Source: Pseudomonadota bacterium (lineage in GTDB: Bacteria; Pseudomonadota; Alphaproteobacteria; Azospirillales; Azospirillaceae). Taken from it: a stretch of DNA of 64,000 nt. The stretch lies in assembly GCA_023423695.1 (NCBI GenBank), contig JAFAFA010000012.1, forward strand, positions 1 to 64,000. The letters run 5' to 3'. A program made the translations under genes and the position numbers. Shown here in pieces: positions 7,607 to 16,180 of the stretch. How positions within the stretch are numbered: position 1 is the first letter of the stretch; each line of letters starts with the position of its first letter. Under the pieces are notes generated by a model, which was not told the DNA's origin, did not search any database, and saw only the letters and a program-made list of their open reading frames with translations.

Positions 7607-8380
7607 TCAGCGCTGGCTGCCGGCCGACGCGCGGCAGTCGTTCAGGATGTTGCCGACGGTCACCCGTTCCCGCTCGTCCATCGTCAACCCCCAGCGCGCC
7701 TTCACCAGGATCCAGTCGGCGACATAGAGGCAGATGCCGTCGCGCTTCGGCGGCAGCCAATCCTCCGGCCCCTTGGAGCCCTTGGCGCGGTTCGCCTCCC
7801 GGCCGGAGACCAGCAGGGTCAGCGGGTCACTTGTGTCGTTGGCGTAGGCGGCGCGGCGTTCCCGGCTCCAATCGAAGCCGCCGCTGGCATAGGCCTCCTG
7901 CAGCGGCACCCGGTGGTCGATGTCGACCATCTGCGGATCGGTGAAGCGCTCTCCGGTGTAGGGATCCAGCCAATCGCCGGACTTCACGCTGCACCCCTTG
8001 GCGTCGAGCGTCGCCGGGCGGCGCGAGTCGCGGATCAGCACCTTCTCGCGGGCATTCAGGCAGCCGCCCTCCAGCGCCAGCCAGTGCGGCCATTCCGAGC
8101 GCTCATAACCGCGGCCCCGCTCGGGCTCCACCCGGATGGAATCGAGTTGGCGCGTCACCTCCGCATAGTCGATCCGGTCGGACGGGCGCGCAATGACCGG
8201 CGGTGGCGGCTCGGCGGTCTCCTGCTTGCGCGGCTGGCGGGGGCGCTGCGTCTCATTGCCCAGCAGATCGTCGAGCGTGCCCGGCGGCAGGATATGCAGC
8301 CGCTCCGCCAGCGCGACGGCGGCAAGCACGGCGAGGACGATGAACAGCCCCCGCAGGGTCAGGGAACGGCGGCGGGCCAC
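7607..8380 (-). CDS. Membrane-anchored/secreted HNH endonuclease family protein
   Basis: A 257-residue protein with a basic N-terminus and one hydrophobic segment (about 9-25) that is either a signal peptide or an anchor, then a Pro-rich linker (about 45-65). The C-terminal domain carries the beta-beta-alpha nuclease core: VDIDHRVPLQEAYASGG with the catalytic His, then ANRAKGSKGPEDWLPP and a late CLYVADWILVKARWGL. This layout is that of the DUF1524/HNH secreted nuclease group, which digests extracellular DNA. Activity and target are inferred. It is downstream of the epimerase on the same strand, 125 bases away, with a short G/C hairpin around 8406-8423 between them. Confidence 0.85.
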   Translation of the reverse strand: MARRRSLTLRGLFIVLAVLAAVALAERLHILPPGTLDDLLGNETQRPRQPRKQETAEPPPPVIARPSDRIDYAEVTRQLDSIRVEPERGRGYERSEWPHWLALEGGCLNAREKVLIRDSRRPATLDAKGCSVKSGDWLDPYTGERFTDPQMVDIDHRVPLQEAYASGGFDWSRERRAAYANDTSDPLTLLVSGREANRAKGSKGPEDWLPPKRDGICLYVADWILVKARWGLTMDERERVTVGNILNDCRASAGSQR

Positions 8381-8505
8381 GTCAGTGCCGCCGCCTTACT
8401 TCCGCTCTCCCCATCGGGGGAGACGGGGATTTCCCGGACGCCGTCCTCATGCTCTGCTCACCTCATCGATCCAGCCCCCCTCATACTCCGGTAATGCCCC
8501 CGACC

Positions 8506-9450
8506 TCAAGGCATGCGGCCGGTCAACGTCGCGCTCAGCCCCTGGAGAAGGCCGACCTGACAGACCGTGTCGAAGGTGGAGCGCATCAGCGACGGGTCGC
8601 CGATGGACACGCGGATGTCGCCGGCCCGCGGTTCCGAATGGCGGCGGCGAACCTGGCTGCCGCACAGCTCCTGCAGGACGTCCAGCAGCATCACCAGCGA
8701 GGTCGCGCGGCCGGTGCAGAGGTTGAACACCTGCGCGCCGGCGAAGCGCCGCTCCATCGCCAGCGCCAGGATGCGCACCACGTCGCCGACGAAGACGAAG
8801 TCGCGGACCTGCTGGCCGTCACCGTGGATTTCCACGTCCTCGCCGCGCGCCACCCGGCGGGCGAAGATCGAGATCACGCCGCTGTAGGGCGACATCGGGT
8901 CCTGCCGCGGCCCATAGACGTTGAAGAAGCGGAAGCCGACCGTCGGCACGCCCTGGATCGACCATGCGACGCGGGCGTGCATCTCGCAGCCCAGCTTGTC
9001 GACACCATAGGCGGACAGCGGACGCGGAAGCTCCTCCTCCTTCAGCGGCGTGTTGGTGTTGTCGCCGTAGATGGCGGCGGACGAGGCGTAGACGACGGGG
9101 ATCGGGCCGCCGCGCTTGGCGTCGCGCGCCGCCTCGAAGACCGTGACGGTGCCCAGCAGGTTGGTGCGGTGCGTCTCCGCCCACAGTTCCCGCGATTTCT
9201 GCACGGAGGCGACGGCGGCAAGGTGGAAGACGCCGTCCACCCCTTCGCCATGGTCGCCGGCCATCGCCTCGCGCACCGCATCGGGATCGGCCACGTCGCC
9301 CACCACCAGCTTCGCCGCCTCCGGCTTGTTGTCCAGCCGGCCGCTCGACAGGTTGTCGAGGATCGTCACCCGATGCCCGTCGGCCAGCAGCCGGTCGGCC
9401 AGATGCGAGCCGATGAAACCGCAGCCGCCGGTGATGAGGTAGTGCGCCAT
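8506..9450 (-). CDS. NAD-dependent sugar-nucleotide epimerase/dehydratase (UDP-glucose/UDP-GlcNAc 4-epimerase type)
   Basis: A 314-residue extended SDR. The NAD-binding TGGCGFIGSH is at residues 7-16, LDNLSSG at 31-37, the catalytic Ser region YASSAAIYG at 121-129, and Tyr148 and Lys152 form the YxxxK pair (YGVDK). The C-terminal part has FFNVYGPRQDP and the IHGDGQQVRDFVFVGD loop found in UDP-hexose 4-epimerases of the WbpP/GalE-like group that supply surface polysaccharides. The exact substrate is open. The start at MAHYLITGG is the usual family start; the in-frame upstream extension is not. Confidence 0.9.
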   Translation of the reverse strand: MAHYLITGGCGFIGSHLADRLLADGHRVTILDNLSSGRLDNKPEAAKLVVGDVADPDAVREAMAGDHGEGVDGVFHLAAVASVQKSRELWAETHRTNLLGTVTVFEAARDAKRGGPIPVVYASSAAIYGDNTNTPLKEEELPRPLSAYGVDKLGCEMHARVAWSIQGVPTVGFRFFNVYGPRQDPMSPYSGVISIFARRVARGEDVEIHGDGQQVRDFVFVGDVVRILALAMERRFAGAQVFNLCTGRATSLVMLLDVLQELCGSQVRRRHSEPRAGDIRVSIGDPSLMRSTFDTVCQVGLLQGLSATLTGRMP

Positions 9451-9680
9451 GGTCCGTCCAAGCCCTTCCTTCGTTGTGACCGGTCCCGCCGCAGCGCAGC
9501 AGAACCGCTGGAATTCCCACCCTAAGGGTCGGGACACAACCTCGGGATCGCCAGACCATCTTCGGGATAGGGCTGTGCCTCAACCGGGGATCCGTGCCGC
9601 CCGTTCGGCGACCCGGCGTGCGAATCGGCCTGGCTCCGGCCACCGCGGTTTCCGGATAGGCTGGACCGATGGTTCAACAG

Positions 9681-9718
9681 GGTTATCCACCACCTTGTCC
9701 ACGGTTCTGTGGATAACC
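9681..9718. promoter_or_regulatory. Cluster of three DnaA-box-like sites in an inverted repeat
   Basis: GGTTATCCAC (9681-9690) and GTGGATAACC (9709-9718) form a perfect 10-base inverted repeat. Within it the reverse strand of 9708-9716 reads TTATCCACA, the strict DnaA box. 9683-9691 reads TTATCCACC and 9695-9703 TTGTCCACG, each one or two bases off. Whether this is a replication origin element, a DnaA titration site or a DnaA-regulated promoter cannot be told. Confidence 0.45.
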
Positions 9719-9839
9719 ATGGTCAAGCTTGCCAGCCCGCATCCCGCGTCGGACCGGACACACTGGTGCAGAAATGCTGCTGTGTACGTATGGTTCCTTG
9801 GCCGGATCCTTTGCTGCACGGCACAAGAACGATGAACGC

Positions 9840-9875
9840 AAAAGACCCCGCTGTGGCATTCACGCCACGGCGGGG
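9840..9875 (-). terminator. Rho-independent terminator of serC
   Basis: CCCCGCTGTGGC and GCCACGGCGGGG pair over 12 positions (one G-U) around a 6-base loop at 9846-9875. On the minus strand the hairpin is followed by TCTTTT. It lies about 70 bases past the serC stop codon. Confidence 0.75.
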
Positions 9876-9946
9876 CCTGGGTCCCGAGTCGGACGGGCCT
9901 GTGGACTAAGGCCCGGCCTACGCTTCGTGCTTTGCTGCGCGCAGCA

Positions 9947-11125
9947 TCAGGCCGGCTTGGGGCCGAGCATCTCCGCCTTGACGGTGGCGAAGGCCCAGTC
10001 GAGCCAGGGCAGCACCGCCTCCATATCCTCGTTCTCCACCGTGGCCCCGCCCCACAGACGCAGGCCCGGAGGCGCATCGCGGTAGGAACCGGCGTCGAAG
10101 GCGGCCTCCTCCTTCTCCAGAAGCGCGGTCAGCTTCTTGGCGAAGGCGGCCTGGGCATCCTCCGGCAGAGCGGTGACCTCCGGATCGGTGAAGCGCAGGC
10201 AGATGGAGGTGCAGGAGCGGGTCGCGGTCTCCTTGGCGAGGAACCCGGCCCAGTTGCTGGCTTCCACCCACTCCGCAACGATGCGCAGGTTCTGCTCCGA
10301 CCGGCGGATCAACTGCGTCAGGCCCCCCAGCGACAGGGCCCAGCGCAGGCTGTCGATGGCATCCTCGACGCAGAGCATCGACGGGGTGTTGATGGTGTCG
10401 CCTTCGAAAATGCCTTCGATCAGCTTGCCGTTCTTGGTCAGGCGGAAGATCTTCGGCAGCGGCCGGTCGGGCTGGAAGCTCTCCAGGCGCTCCACCGCGC
10501 GCGGGCTCAGCACCAGCATACCGTGCGCCGCCTCGCCGCCCAGCACCTTCTGCCAGGACCAGGTGGCGACGTCGATCTTGTTCCAGGGCATCGCCATGGC
10601 GAAGGCCGAGGAGGTGGCGTCGCAGATGGTCAGGCCTTCACGATCGTCCGGGATCCAGTCGCCGTCGGGAACGCGAACGCCGGCGGTGGTGCCGTTCCAG
10701 GTGAAGACCACGTCGCGGCTGAAATCGACCGACGACAGGTCCGGCAATTCGCCATAGGGGGCGATCAGGTTGCGGACGTCCGGCAGCTTCAGCTGCTTGG
10801 CGACATCCGTCACCCATTCCTTGCCGAAGCTCTCCCAGGCCAGCATGTCGACGCCGCGGGCGCCCAGCATCGACCACAGGGCCATCTCCACCGCACCGGT
10901 GTCGGAGGCAGGAACGATGCCGATGCGGTAGTCGCCGGGAATGGCCAGAACCGCGCGGGTGAGGTCGATGACCTCCTTCAGCTTGGCCTTGCCCGGCTTG
11001 GAGCGGTGGGAGCGGCCGAGCAGCGCGCCGTCCAGCGCGTCGAGCGACCAGCCCGGCCGCTTCGCGCACGGACCCGAGGAGAAGAGCGGATTGTTGGGGC
11101 GGCGGCTGGGCTGGCTGATCTTCAT
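9947..11125 (-). CDS. serC: Phosphoserine transaminase
   Basis: A 392-residue PLP-dependent class V aminotransferase that makes 3-phosphoserine from 3-phosphohydroxypyruvate with glutamate (serine synthesis; possibly also pyridoxal phosphate synthesis). It is the alphaproteobacterial form: FSSGPCAKRPGWSL near residue 15, LLGRSHRSKPGKAKLKEVI, VPASDTGAVEMALWS at 71-84, the Asp of ICDATSSAFAM, and the PLP lysine K193 in WSWQKVLGGEAAHG. The start MKISQPSRR matches the family. A structured leader lies upstream and a strong terminator downstream. No serA lies next to it here, although serC-serA is usual in the group. Confidence 0.95.
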   Translation of the reverse strand: MKISQPSRRPNNPLFSSGPCAKRPGWSLDALDGALLGRSHRSKPGKAKLKEVIDLTRAVLAIPGDYRIGIVPASDTGAVEMALWSMLGARGVDMLAWESFGKEWVTDVAKQLKLPDVRNLIAPYGELPDLSSVDFSRDVVFTWNGTTAGVRVPDGDWIPDDREGLTICDATSSAFAMAMPWNKIDVATWSWQKVLGGEAAHGMLVLSPRAVERLESFQPDRPLPKIFRLTKNGKLIEGIFEGDTINTPSMLCVEDAIDSLRWALSLGGLTQLIRRSEQNLRIVAEWVEASNWAGFLAKETATRSCTSICLRFTDPEVTALPEDAQAAFAKKLTALLEKEEAAFDAGSYRDAPPGLRLWGGATVENEDMEAVLPWLDWAFATVKAEMLGPKPA

Positions 11126-11129
11126 GGGC

Positions 11130-11216
11130 GGACTTCCTGTCCCGGAACGGGAATGTGCGGAGGTCCGGACCTTAAAAGCTGCGTCCCCGCCCGTCAATCG
11201 ACGGGCAGCGACGCCC
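11130..11216 (-). promoter_or_regulatory. Structured 5' leader of serC, candidate serC RNA motif
   Basis: On the minus strand, between serC and the upstream gene, two hairpins can be drawn. The first has an outer GCGTC/GACGC and an inner GCCCGTC/GACGGGC (11189-11206) stem with a GATT tetraloop. The second pairs GTCCGGA with TCCGGGAC around a larger loop and ends just before the AGGAAG ribosome site. A conserved two-hairpin element, the serC motif, is known before serC in Alphaproteobacteria. The match is by layout only; I could not compare it with the covariance model. Confidence 0.4.
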
Positions 11217-11248
11217 AGCCACACCGGAACCGCAGCCCTGCCCTCCGC

Positions 11249-11704
11249 CTACTTGGTGCGGCCGATCTTGCCGTTGCGGTAGGTCCAGGCGGCTTCACCG
11301 CCGCCGGCCGGCTGCGGCATCGAAACGGTCAGCATGTCGTTGTCGATGGTGACCTGGGCGGCGTCGCTGCAGGAGCCGAAGGGATAGGAGACCACCGGCT
11401 GCGGCCCGCCGACCTCCAGGATGCGGAAGCGGGTCGGGCAATCCTTGGCGCCGGTGTCGGCCTGGAACAGGGCGATCCAGCGGTCTTTCAGGGAATAGGC
11501 GCCGACGAAGGACAGCATGTCGCTCTCCTTGTCCTCGAAGACCGGCTTGTCGTTGACCGAGACCTGCGTGTGCTTCGGCCCGATATCGGTCATCGTCAGA
11601 ATCGTGTTGCCGAGCGCCGCCATCAGGCGGGGCTCCGCCGCGCCGGCGGATGTGGCGATCAGAAGGCTGCCCGCCACCGCGGCACACACACTAAGAACCC
11701 GCAA
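11249..11704 (-). CDS. Exported hypothetical protein
   Basis: A 151-residue protein with a hydrophobic N-terminal segment ending in SAGAAEP that looks like a cleavable signal peptide (about residues 1-23). The mature part has two cysteines (KDCPTRFRI and GSCSDAAQV) that could form a disulfide, and a beta-rich pattern. I do not recognise a family. The start TTG at 11704 has GGGAGA at a suitable distance and puts the signal peptide at the N-terminus; an ATG start at 11821 would add 39 Pro/Gly/Arg-rich residues. It lies 123 bases upstream of serC on the same strand. Confidence 0.65.
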   Translation of the reverse strand: MRVLSVCAAVAGSLLIATSAGAAEPRLMAALGNTILTMTDIGPKHTQVSVNDKPVFEDKESDMLSFVGAYSLKDRWIALFQADTGAKDCPTRFRILEVGGPQPVVSYPFGSCSDAAQVTIDNDMLTVSMPQPAGGGEAAWTYRNGKIGRTK

Positions 11705-11823
11705 AGGCCGTCTCCCTGGCTGCTGCGCCCCGGCGGGGCGGCTGTCCGAACCGGGCGCACCATAATGCGGCACGCGCCCGGCCGGAAGCCGTCCTTTCTC
11801 ATCGGTGGAAGTCGGCCGCATGA

Positions 11824-12177
11824 TCAGCGGATGTTGACGCTGAAGCCGAATCCGGGGGCGACGGGGGCCGGCGCATAGATGACCGGAGGCGGCGGCGCGT
11901 AGATCACCCGCGGCGGCGGGGGCGGGGCGTAGATGACCGGCGGCGGGGCATAATAAACGTCACGCTCGCGCCAGTGACGGTGGTGATGGCGGGGACGATC
12001 CCAACGGCGCCACTCCGGGCCGCCACGGCCGGGACCATGCCATTCGCGGCCGTGATCGCCGCGCCCGCGCCAGCCGTCATGCGCCTCCGCCTGACTGACG
12101 GTCGCGCCCATCATCGATCCGGCGACCAGAGCGCCCAGAACCACGGCTTTCAATCCAAACCCAAAACGGCCAGTCAT
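11824..12177 (-). CDS. Exported His/Gly/Arg-rich protein with Pro-Tyr repeats
   Basis: A 117-residue protein. Residues 1-32 form a signal peptide ending AEAHDG. Residues 33-72 are rich in Gly, Arg, Trp and His (RPRHHHRHWRERDVYY). Residues 73-105 repeat the unit VIYAPPPP three or four times, and the end is GFGFSVNIR. Low-complexity exported proteins of this kind are common in Rhodospirillales and Rhizobiales and have no assigned function; the end could be a beta-strand like those of outer-membrane anchors. The His-rich part might bind metal (speculative). Confidence 0.75.
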   Translation of the reverse strand: MTGRFGFGLKAVVLGALVAGSMMGATVSQAEAHDGWRGRGDHGREWHGPGRGGPEWRRWDRPRHHHRHWRERDVYYAPPPVIYAPPPPPRVIYAPPPPVIYAPAPVAPGFGFSVNIR

Positions 12178-12297
12178 TCCGGCGTCCTCCTGGTGTCGGG
12201 AAGCGTTTGTTCCCCTTTGATCGGATGAACGCGAAGGCTCATGCTTTCATTCCACCTCCGCGAAAAAGATTTCGTCCTACGACCTTGGTCGAAGCGG

Positions 12298-13923
12298 TCA
12301 GACCCGGCCGTCGGCGAGGCTGGGGCGCGGGCGCGGTGGAGTGAACAGTCCGGCTGCCTGGTAATCGGGACGGTCGGCCGGTCTGCCGAAATGATAACCC
12401 TGGGCAAGTTCGAAGCCCCAGGCGTTGAGCTGGGCCGCCTGATCGGAAGTTTCCACCATCTCGGCGATCACCTGCACGCGGACCTCCCGGCATAAGCCCA
12501 CCATGGCGCGCAGGATGGCGTCGTCGCGCGGACTGCCGCCCAACCGCTTCACATAGCTGCCGTCGATCTTCACGAAATCGACCGGCAGCGCCTGGATATA
12601 GGGGAAGGAAGCGGCACCGGCGCCGAAATCGTCCAGGCAGATGCGGTGCCCGGCGCGGCGCAGCTCCTCCAGGATGCGGGCGGCGCGCGGCAGGTCGGTG
12701 AGGCCAGTCGACTCCGTCACCTCCACCAGCAGGCGGGACCGCAACGCCGGATTGCGGGCGACAAGCTGCTGGAAGGCGACGACGAAGATGTCGCTGCCCA
12801 GCGAGGCCGCCGACATGTTGACGGCGATCTGCAGGCCGGGATCGGCGGCCAGAACCTCCAGCGCCTTCTCACAGACCAGCAGGTCGACGTCATGGACCAT
12901 TCCCACCTGTTCGGCGAAGGCGATGGTCGGGCCGGGGGCACCGTTGGGAAAACGGGCCAGCGCCTCGTAATGGTGCAGCCCGCGGGTGGCGAGCGAGACG
13001 ATGGGCTGGAACTGCAGCTTCAGCCGGTCGTCGGTCAGGGTGGAACGCAGGCTGGTCACCCGCGTCACCGTCTGGTCGACCAGCAGCTTCACCGCGTCAT
13101 GCATGGTGGCGATGTCGAAGCCGGTGCCATCCTCGGCGAAGCTCTTCACCGTGAACATCAGCACGCGCCCGGCATCCTCGCGGCTGAGGCCGGGCGCCGC
13201 CATGTCGAGCGTCAGGTTTTCCGAAGCCAGATGCAGGCCGTCGAGCGACAGGCCGGCTCCGGTCACTGCGATCTCGCTGGCCAGTGCGCCGGCCGACACG
13301 TCGCTGCCATGGACGAGGCCGAAACGGTCCTCCCCCAGCCGGGTCGCCAGCGTGTCGTCGGCAGCGTGGACGCGCAGCAGCGCTCCCACTTCTCCCAACA
13401 GACGCAGCGTCAGTTCCGGCCCGAGCCGCGACTTCACCTCGCCGAAATCGGCGATCTTGATCAGCGTCAGCTTGGGCGGCGCGTTGCCGACATGGACGCC
13501 GAACCGCTCGCCCAACTGCGCCTGGAAGGCGTCGGGGTCGAGAAGACCGGTTTCCGCATCGCGGGCAGGCTGCGTCGTGCTGCCGGCGCCGCTCTCCGAC
13601 CGCGTGAGCGTGAGCTGCACATTGGGGGAACGGCCCAGCCGGTAGCCGGACAGGTTGGCCTGCACGCCGCCGGCAAGCTCGACGGCACGCGGAGGCAACC
13701 GGCGGTTGGAGCCGGCGGTGCGCAGCAGGCGCCGCACCAGCCCGCGGTCGCCGGCCGCCACCACCCGGTCGATGGGCTGACCGATCAGGTCCGTGTCCGT
13801 GATGCCCAGGAGATTCTGCAAGGCACCGGCCGCAAATCCGATGGTCCCGCGCGCATCCACCTCGATCAGCACATCCGCGTTGGCGAACGCGAAGCCGAGG
13901 AAGCGTGCGACGTCCGATGTCAT
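12298..13923 (-). CDS. PAS - degenerate GGDEF - EAL protein (probable c-di-GMP phosphodiesterase)
   Basis: A 541-residue soluble signalling protein. Residues about 5-80 resemble a PAS domain (ADVLIEVDARGTIGFAAGALQNLLG). Residues about 125-270 are a GGDEF-like fold whose active motif is replaced by LGEDRFG, so it should not make c-di-GMP. The EAL domain (about 290-520) keeps YEALARF, NMSAASL, EVTEST, DDFGAG, VKIDGSYV and IAEMVET, the residues needed to bind Mg2+ and cleave c-di-GMP to pGpG. The start ATG at 13923 precedes the PAS helix; an upstream in-frame start adds 30 residues. It sits directly before a second GGDEF-EAL gene on the same strand, 199 bases apart. Confidence 0.9.
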   Translation of the reverse strand: MTSDVARFLGFAFANADVLIEVDARGTIGFAAGALQNLLGITDTDLIGQPIDRVVAAGDRGLVRRLLRTAGSNRRLPPRAVELAGGVQANLSGYRLGRSPNVQLTLTRSESGAGSTTQPARDAETGLLDPDAFQAQLGERFGVHVGNAPPKLTLIKIADFGEVKSRLGPELTLRLLGEVGALLRVHAADDTLATRLGEDRFGLVHGSDVSAGALASEIAVTGAGLSLDGLHLASENLTLDMAAPGLSREDAGRVLMFTVKSFAEDGTGFDIATMHDAVKLLVDQTVTRVTSLRSTLTDDRLKLQFQPIVSLATRGLHHYEALARFPNGAPGPTIAFAEQVGMVHDVDLLVCEKALEVLAADPGLQIAVNMSAASLGSDIFVVAFQQLVARNPALRSRLLVEVTESTGLTDLPRAARILEELRRAGHRICLDDFGAGAASFPYIQALPVDFVKIDGSYVKRLGGSPRDDAILRAMVGLCREVRVQVIAEMVETSDQAAQLNAWGFELAQGYHFGRPADRPDYQAAGLFTPPRPRPSLADGRV

Positions 13924-14122
13924 GGGGCCTCGACAGGGATCGCTGTGGGACAGGCGGTTTCCGACGCATCTTATCGCGGAGAGCGAAATAATGTGTCCAC
14001 TTAAGGTTCGCACCCTAAACGTAAAGGAAACCCTACCACTATCTAAATTTCGTGGATCCTGACATCTGGCGCAGGGATTTGCCGATGACGGTGAAAAGCG
14101 CCGACCAGTGCCGGCCAGCCTC

Positions 14123-16180
14123 TCAGGCCGGAACCACGCTGTTGCCGAGGAAGGTTTCGAACTGGTCCACCGGCAGCGGCCGGCTGATCAGGAAGCCCTG
14201 GATGCGGGTGCAGCGCTGCTGGCGCAGCATGTCCGCCTGCTCCTGCGTCTCCACCCCCTCGGCGATGGTGTCGAAGCCCAGGCTTTCGGCGAGGTTCACG
14301 ATGGTGCCGACGATGGCCGGATCGGTGGTGGACTTGACGATGTCGCGGACGAAGCTGCGGTCGATCTTCAGCGTGTCGATGGGGAATCGCTTCAGATAGG
14401 CCAGCGAGGAATAGCCGGTGCCGAAATCGTCGATGGACAGGCGGACGCCGATGTCCTTCAGCCCGTTCAGGATGGTCACCGCCTTTTCGATGTCGCCGAT
14501 CATGGCGCCTTCGGTCAGCTCAAGTTCCAGCCGGCCGGGTGGTATGCCGGCGGACTCCACCACGCTGCGGACGAAGCCGACAAGGCGGGCGTCCTGGAAC
14601 TGGCGCGGCGACAGGTTGACCGAAACGGAAGGAATCGGCAGGTCGCGCCTTATCCAGTCGGCCAGCCGGCGGCAGGATTCGATCAGCGTCCAGGCACCGA
14701 TTTCCCAGATCAGGCCGGTCTCCTCCGCCAGCGGGATGAACTCCGCCGGGCTGACCATGCCGCGGATCGGATGGCGCCAGCGGATCAGCGCCTCCGCCCC
14801 GATGGTGCGGTTGCCGGCAAGGTCGATCTTCGGCTGGAAATGCAGTTCGAACTCGCCGCCGCCGCTGGCGCGGCGCAGGTCGCTTTCCAGCCCCAGCGTG
14901 AAGCCCGACCGTTCGCGCATCTCCCCGTCGTAGAAGACGTATTTGTGCTCCGGGTTGCGCTTGGCATGGTACATGGCGAGATCGGCGTTGCGCAGAAGCT
15001 GGTCCGCCGTTTCACCATCGTCGGGATAAAAGGCGATGCCGATGGACGCACCGCAGAAAAGCTCCTGATTATGGACGGCGAAGGGCTCGTCCATCGAATA
15101 GAGCACCTTTTCCACCAGCCGGGCACCGGCGGAGCGGTCGGCGGCGTCGGGTGCGACGATCAGGAACTCGTCCCCGCCCAGCCGGCCGACCGTATCGGTC
15201 ATGCGGGTGCAATTGCGCAGGCGCCGCGCCACCAGCTTCAGCAATTCGTCGCCCGCATGGTGGCCCAGCGTGTCGTTGACCTGCTTGAAGCGGTTGAGGT
15301 CGAGGAAGGCGACCGCGACCTTGCTCTTGGTCCGCTGGGCGCGGGCAATCGCCTCCTCCAGCCTTTCGCAGACCAGCCAGCGATTGGGCAGGTCGGTCAG
15401 CCGGTCGAAGCTGGCCTGATAGCGGATCTGGTGTTCCTGCGACTTGCGCTGGCTGATGTCGGCGATGGTGAGGACGTAATGCTCCAGCACGCCGTTGGGC
15501 GCCCGGACCGACGTCACCGACAGGGCGGCGGCGAAGGCGTCGCCGGAATGGCGGAAGCTGGTGACCTCCCCCTGCCAGCGGCCGGACTGGCGGGCGGTGG
15601 TCCAGATGGCGTCGATGAAGTCGCGCTCGAGCGAGCCGGGGGCGAAGAGGACCAGCGGCCGGCGCAGCAGTTCCTCCCGCTGGAAGCCGGTCATGATCTC
15701 GTAGGCCGGGTTGATCGCTTGGACGGTCAGTTCCGGATCGACGATCAGGATGCCGTCGGCGACGCTGTCGAACACGGTGGCGAGCAGCCGGATCTTCTCC
15801 TCGTGCTGCTTGCGTTCGGTGATGTCCTGGACGGTGCCTTCGTAATAGCGGATGCGGCCGTCGGCATCGCGCACGCAGCGCGCGCTCTCCGAAATCCAGA
15901 TGATGGAGCCGTCGCGGCGGAAGACGCGCGCCTCGAAACTGTGGACGCGGTCCTGGCGGGCCATCAGGTCGGCGAAGGCCTCCCGCTTGCCGGGATCGAC
16001 GTAGAGTTGGCAGGCGATGTCGGTGAGGTTGGCGATCAGGTCTTCCGGCGACGCGTACCCATAGATGTCGGCAAGCGCCGGATTGACCCGAAGGTATCGC
16101 CCGTCGACAGTGGTCTGGTAAATGCCCTCGACGGCATTTTCGAAGATGCTGCGGTACTGTTCTTCCGTCTCGTGACTCAT
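14123..16180 (-). CDS. PAS-PAS-GGDEF-EAL sensor, bifunctional c-di-GMP enzyme
   Basis: A 685-residue soluble protein. PAS 1 (about 5-120) includes YRSIFENAVEGIYQTTVDGRYL and ends VQDITERK; PAS 2 (about 130-245) has VFDSVADGILIVDPE and ends IADISQRK. The GGDEF domain (about 255-420) has LTDLPNR, FLDLNRFKQVNDTLGHHAGD and an intact RLGGDEF. The EAL domain (about 430-680) has EALIRWRHP, VSVNLSPRQF, LELTEGAMI, IDDFGTGYSSL, LKIDRSFV and IAEGVET. Both catalytic sites are complete, so it may synthesise or degrade c-di-GMP depending on the PAS signal. I see no transmembrane segment. No RxxD product-inhibition site was confirmed. The start MSHETEEQYR lies right before PAS 1. Confidence 0.92.
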   Translation of the reverse strand: MSHETEEQYRSIFENAVEGIYQTTVDGRYLRVNPALADIYGYASPEDLIANLTDIACQLYVDPGKREAFADLMARQDRVHSFEARVFRRDGSIIWISESARCVRDADGRIRYYEGTVQDITERKQHEEKIRLLATVFDSVADGILIVDPELTVQAINPAYEIMTGFQREELLRRPLVLFAPGSLERDFIDAIWTTARQSGRWQGEVTSFRHSGDAFAAALSVTSVRAPNGVLEHYVLTIADISQRKSQEHQIRYQASFDRLTDLPNRWLVCERLEEAIARAQRTKSKVAVAFLDLNRFKQVNDTLGHHAGDELLKLVARRLRNCTRMTDTVGRLGGDEFLIVAPDAADRSAGARLVEKVLYSMDEPFAVHNQELFCGASIGIAFYPDDGETADQLLRNADLAMYHAKRNPEHKYVFYDGEMRERSGFTLGLESDLRRASGGGEFELHFQPKIDLAGNRTIGAEALIRWRHPIRGMVSPAEFIPLAEETGLIWEIGAWTLIESCRRLADWIRRDLPIPSVSVNLSPRQFQDARLVGFVRSVVESAGIPPGRLELELTEGAMIGDIEKAVTILNGLKDIGVRLSIDDFGTGYSSLAYLKRFPIDTLKIDRSFVRDIVKSTTDPAIVGTIVNLAESLGFDTIAEGVETQEQADMLRQQRCTRIQGFLISRPLPVDQFETFLGNSVVPA

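Larger units (their letters stand above)
9451..9946. other. 496-base intergenic region without a gene
   Basis: No convincing coding frame on either strand. It holds the upstream region of the epimerase, a tight group of DnaA-box-like sequences (9681-9718), a moderately AT-richer stretch around 9770-9840, and the terminator of serC (9840-9875). Confidence 0.6.

Noticed and set aside
8406..8423. G/C hairpin after the epimerase as a terminator
   Set aside because: There is a stem of CTCCCC/GGGGAG but no T run on the minus strand, so termination is not supported.
5891..8494. An 867-codon open frame on the plus strand opposite the SDR, amidase and HNH genes
   Set aside because: It crosses three well-supported genes on the other strand, has Arg/His/Ala-rich composition and no domain; it is an effect of high third-position GC.
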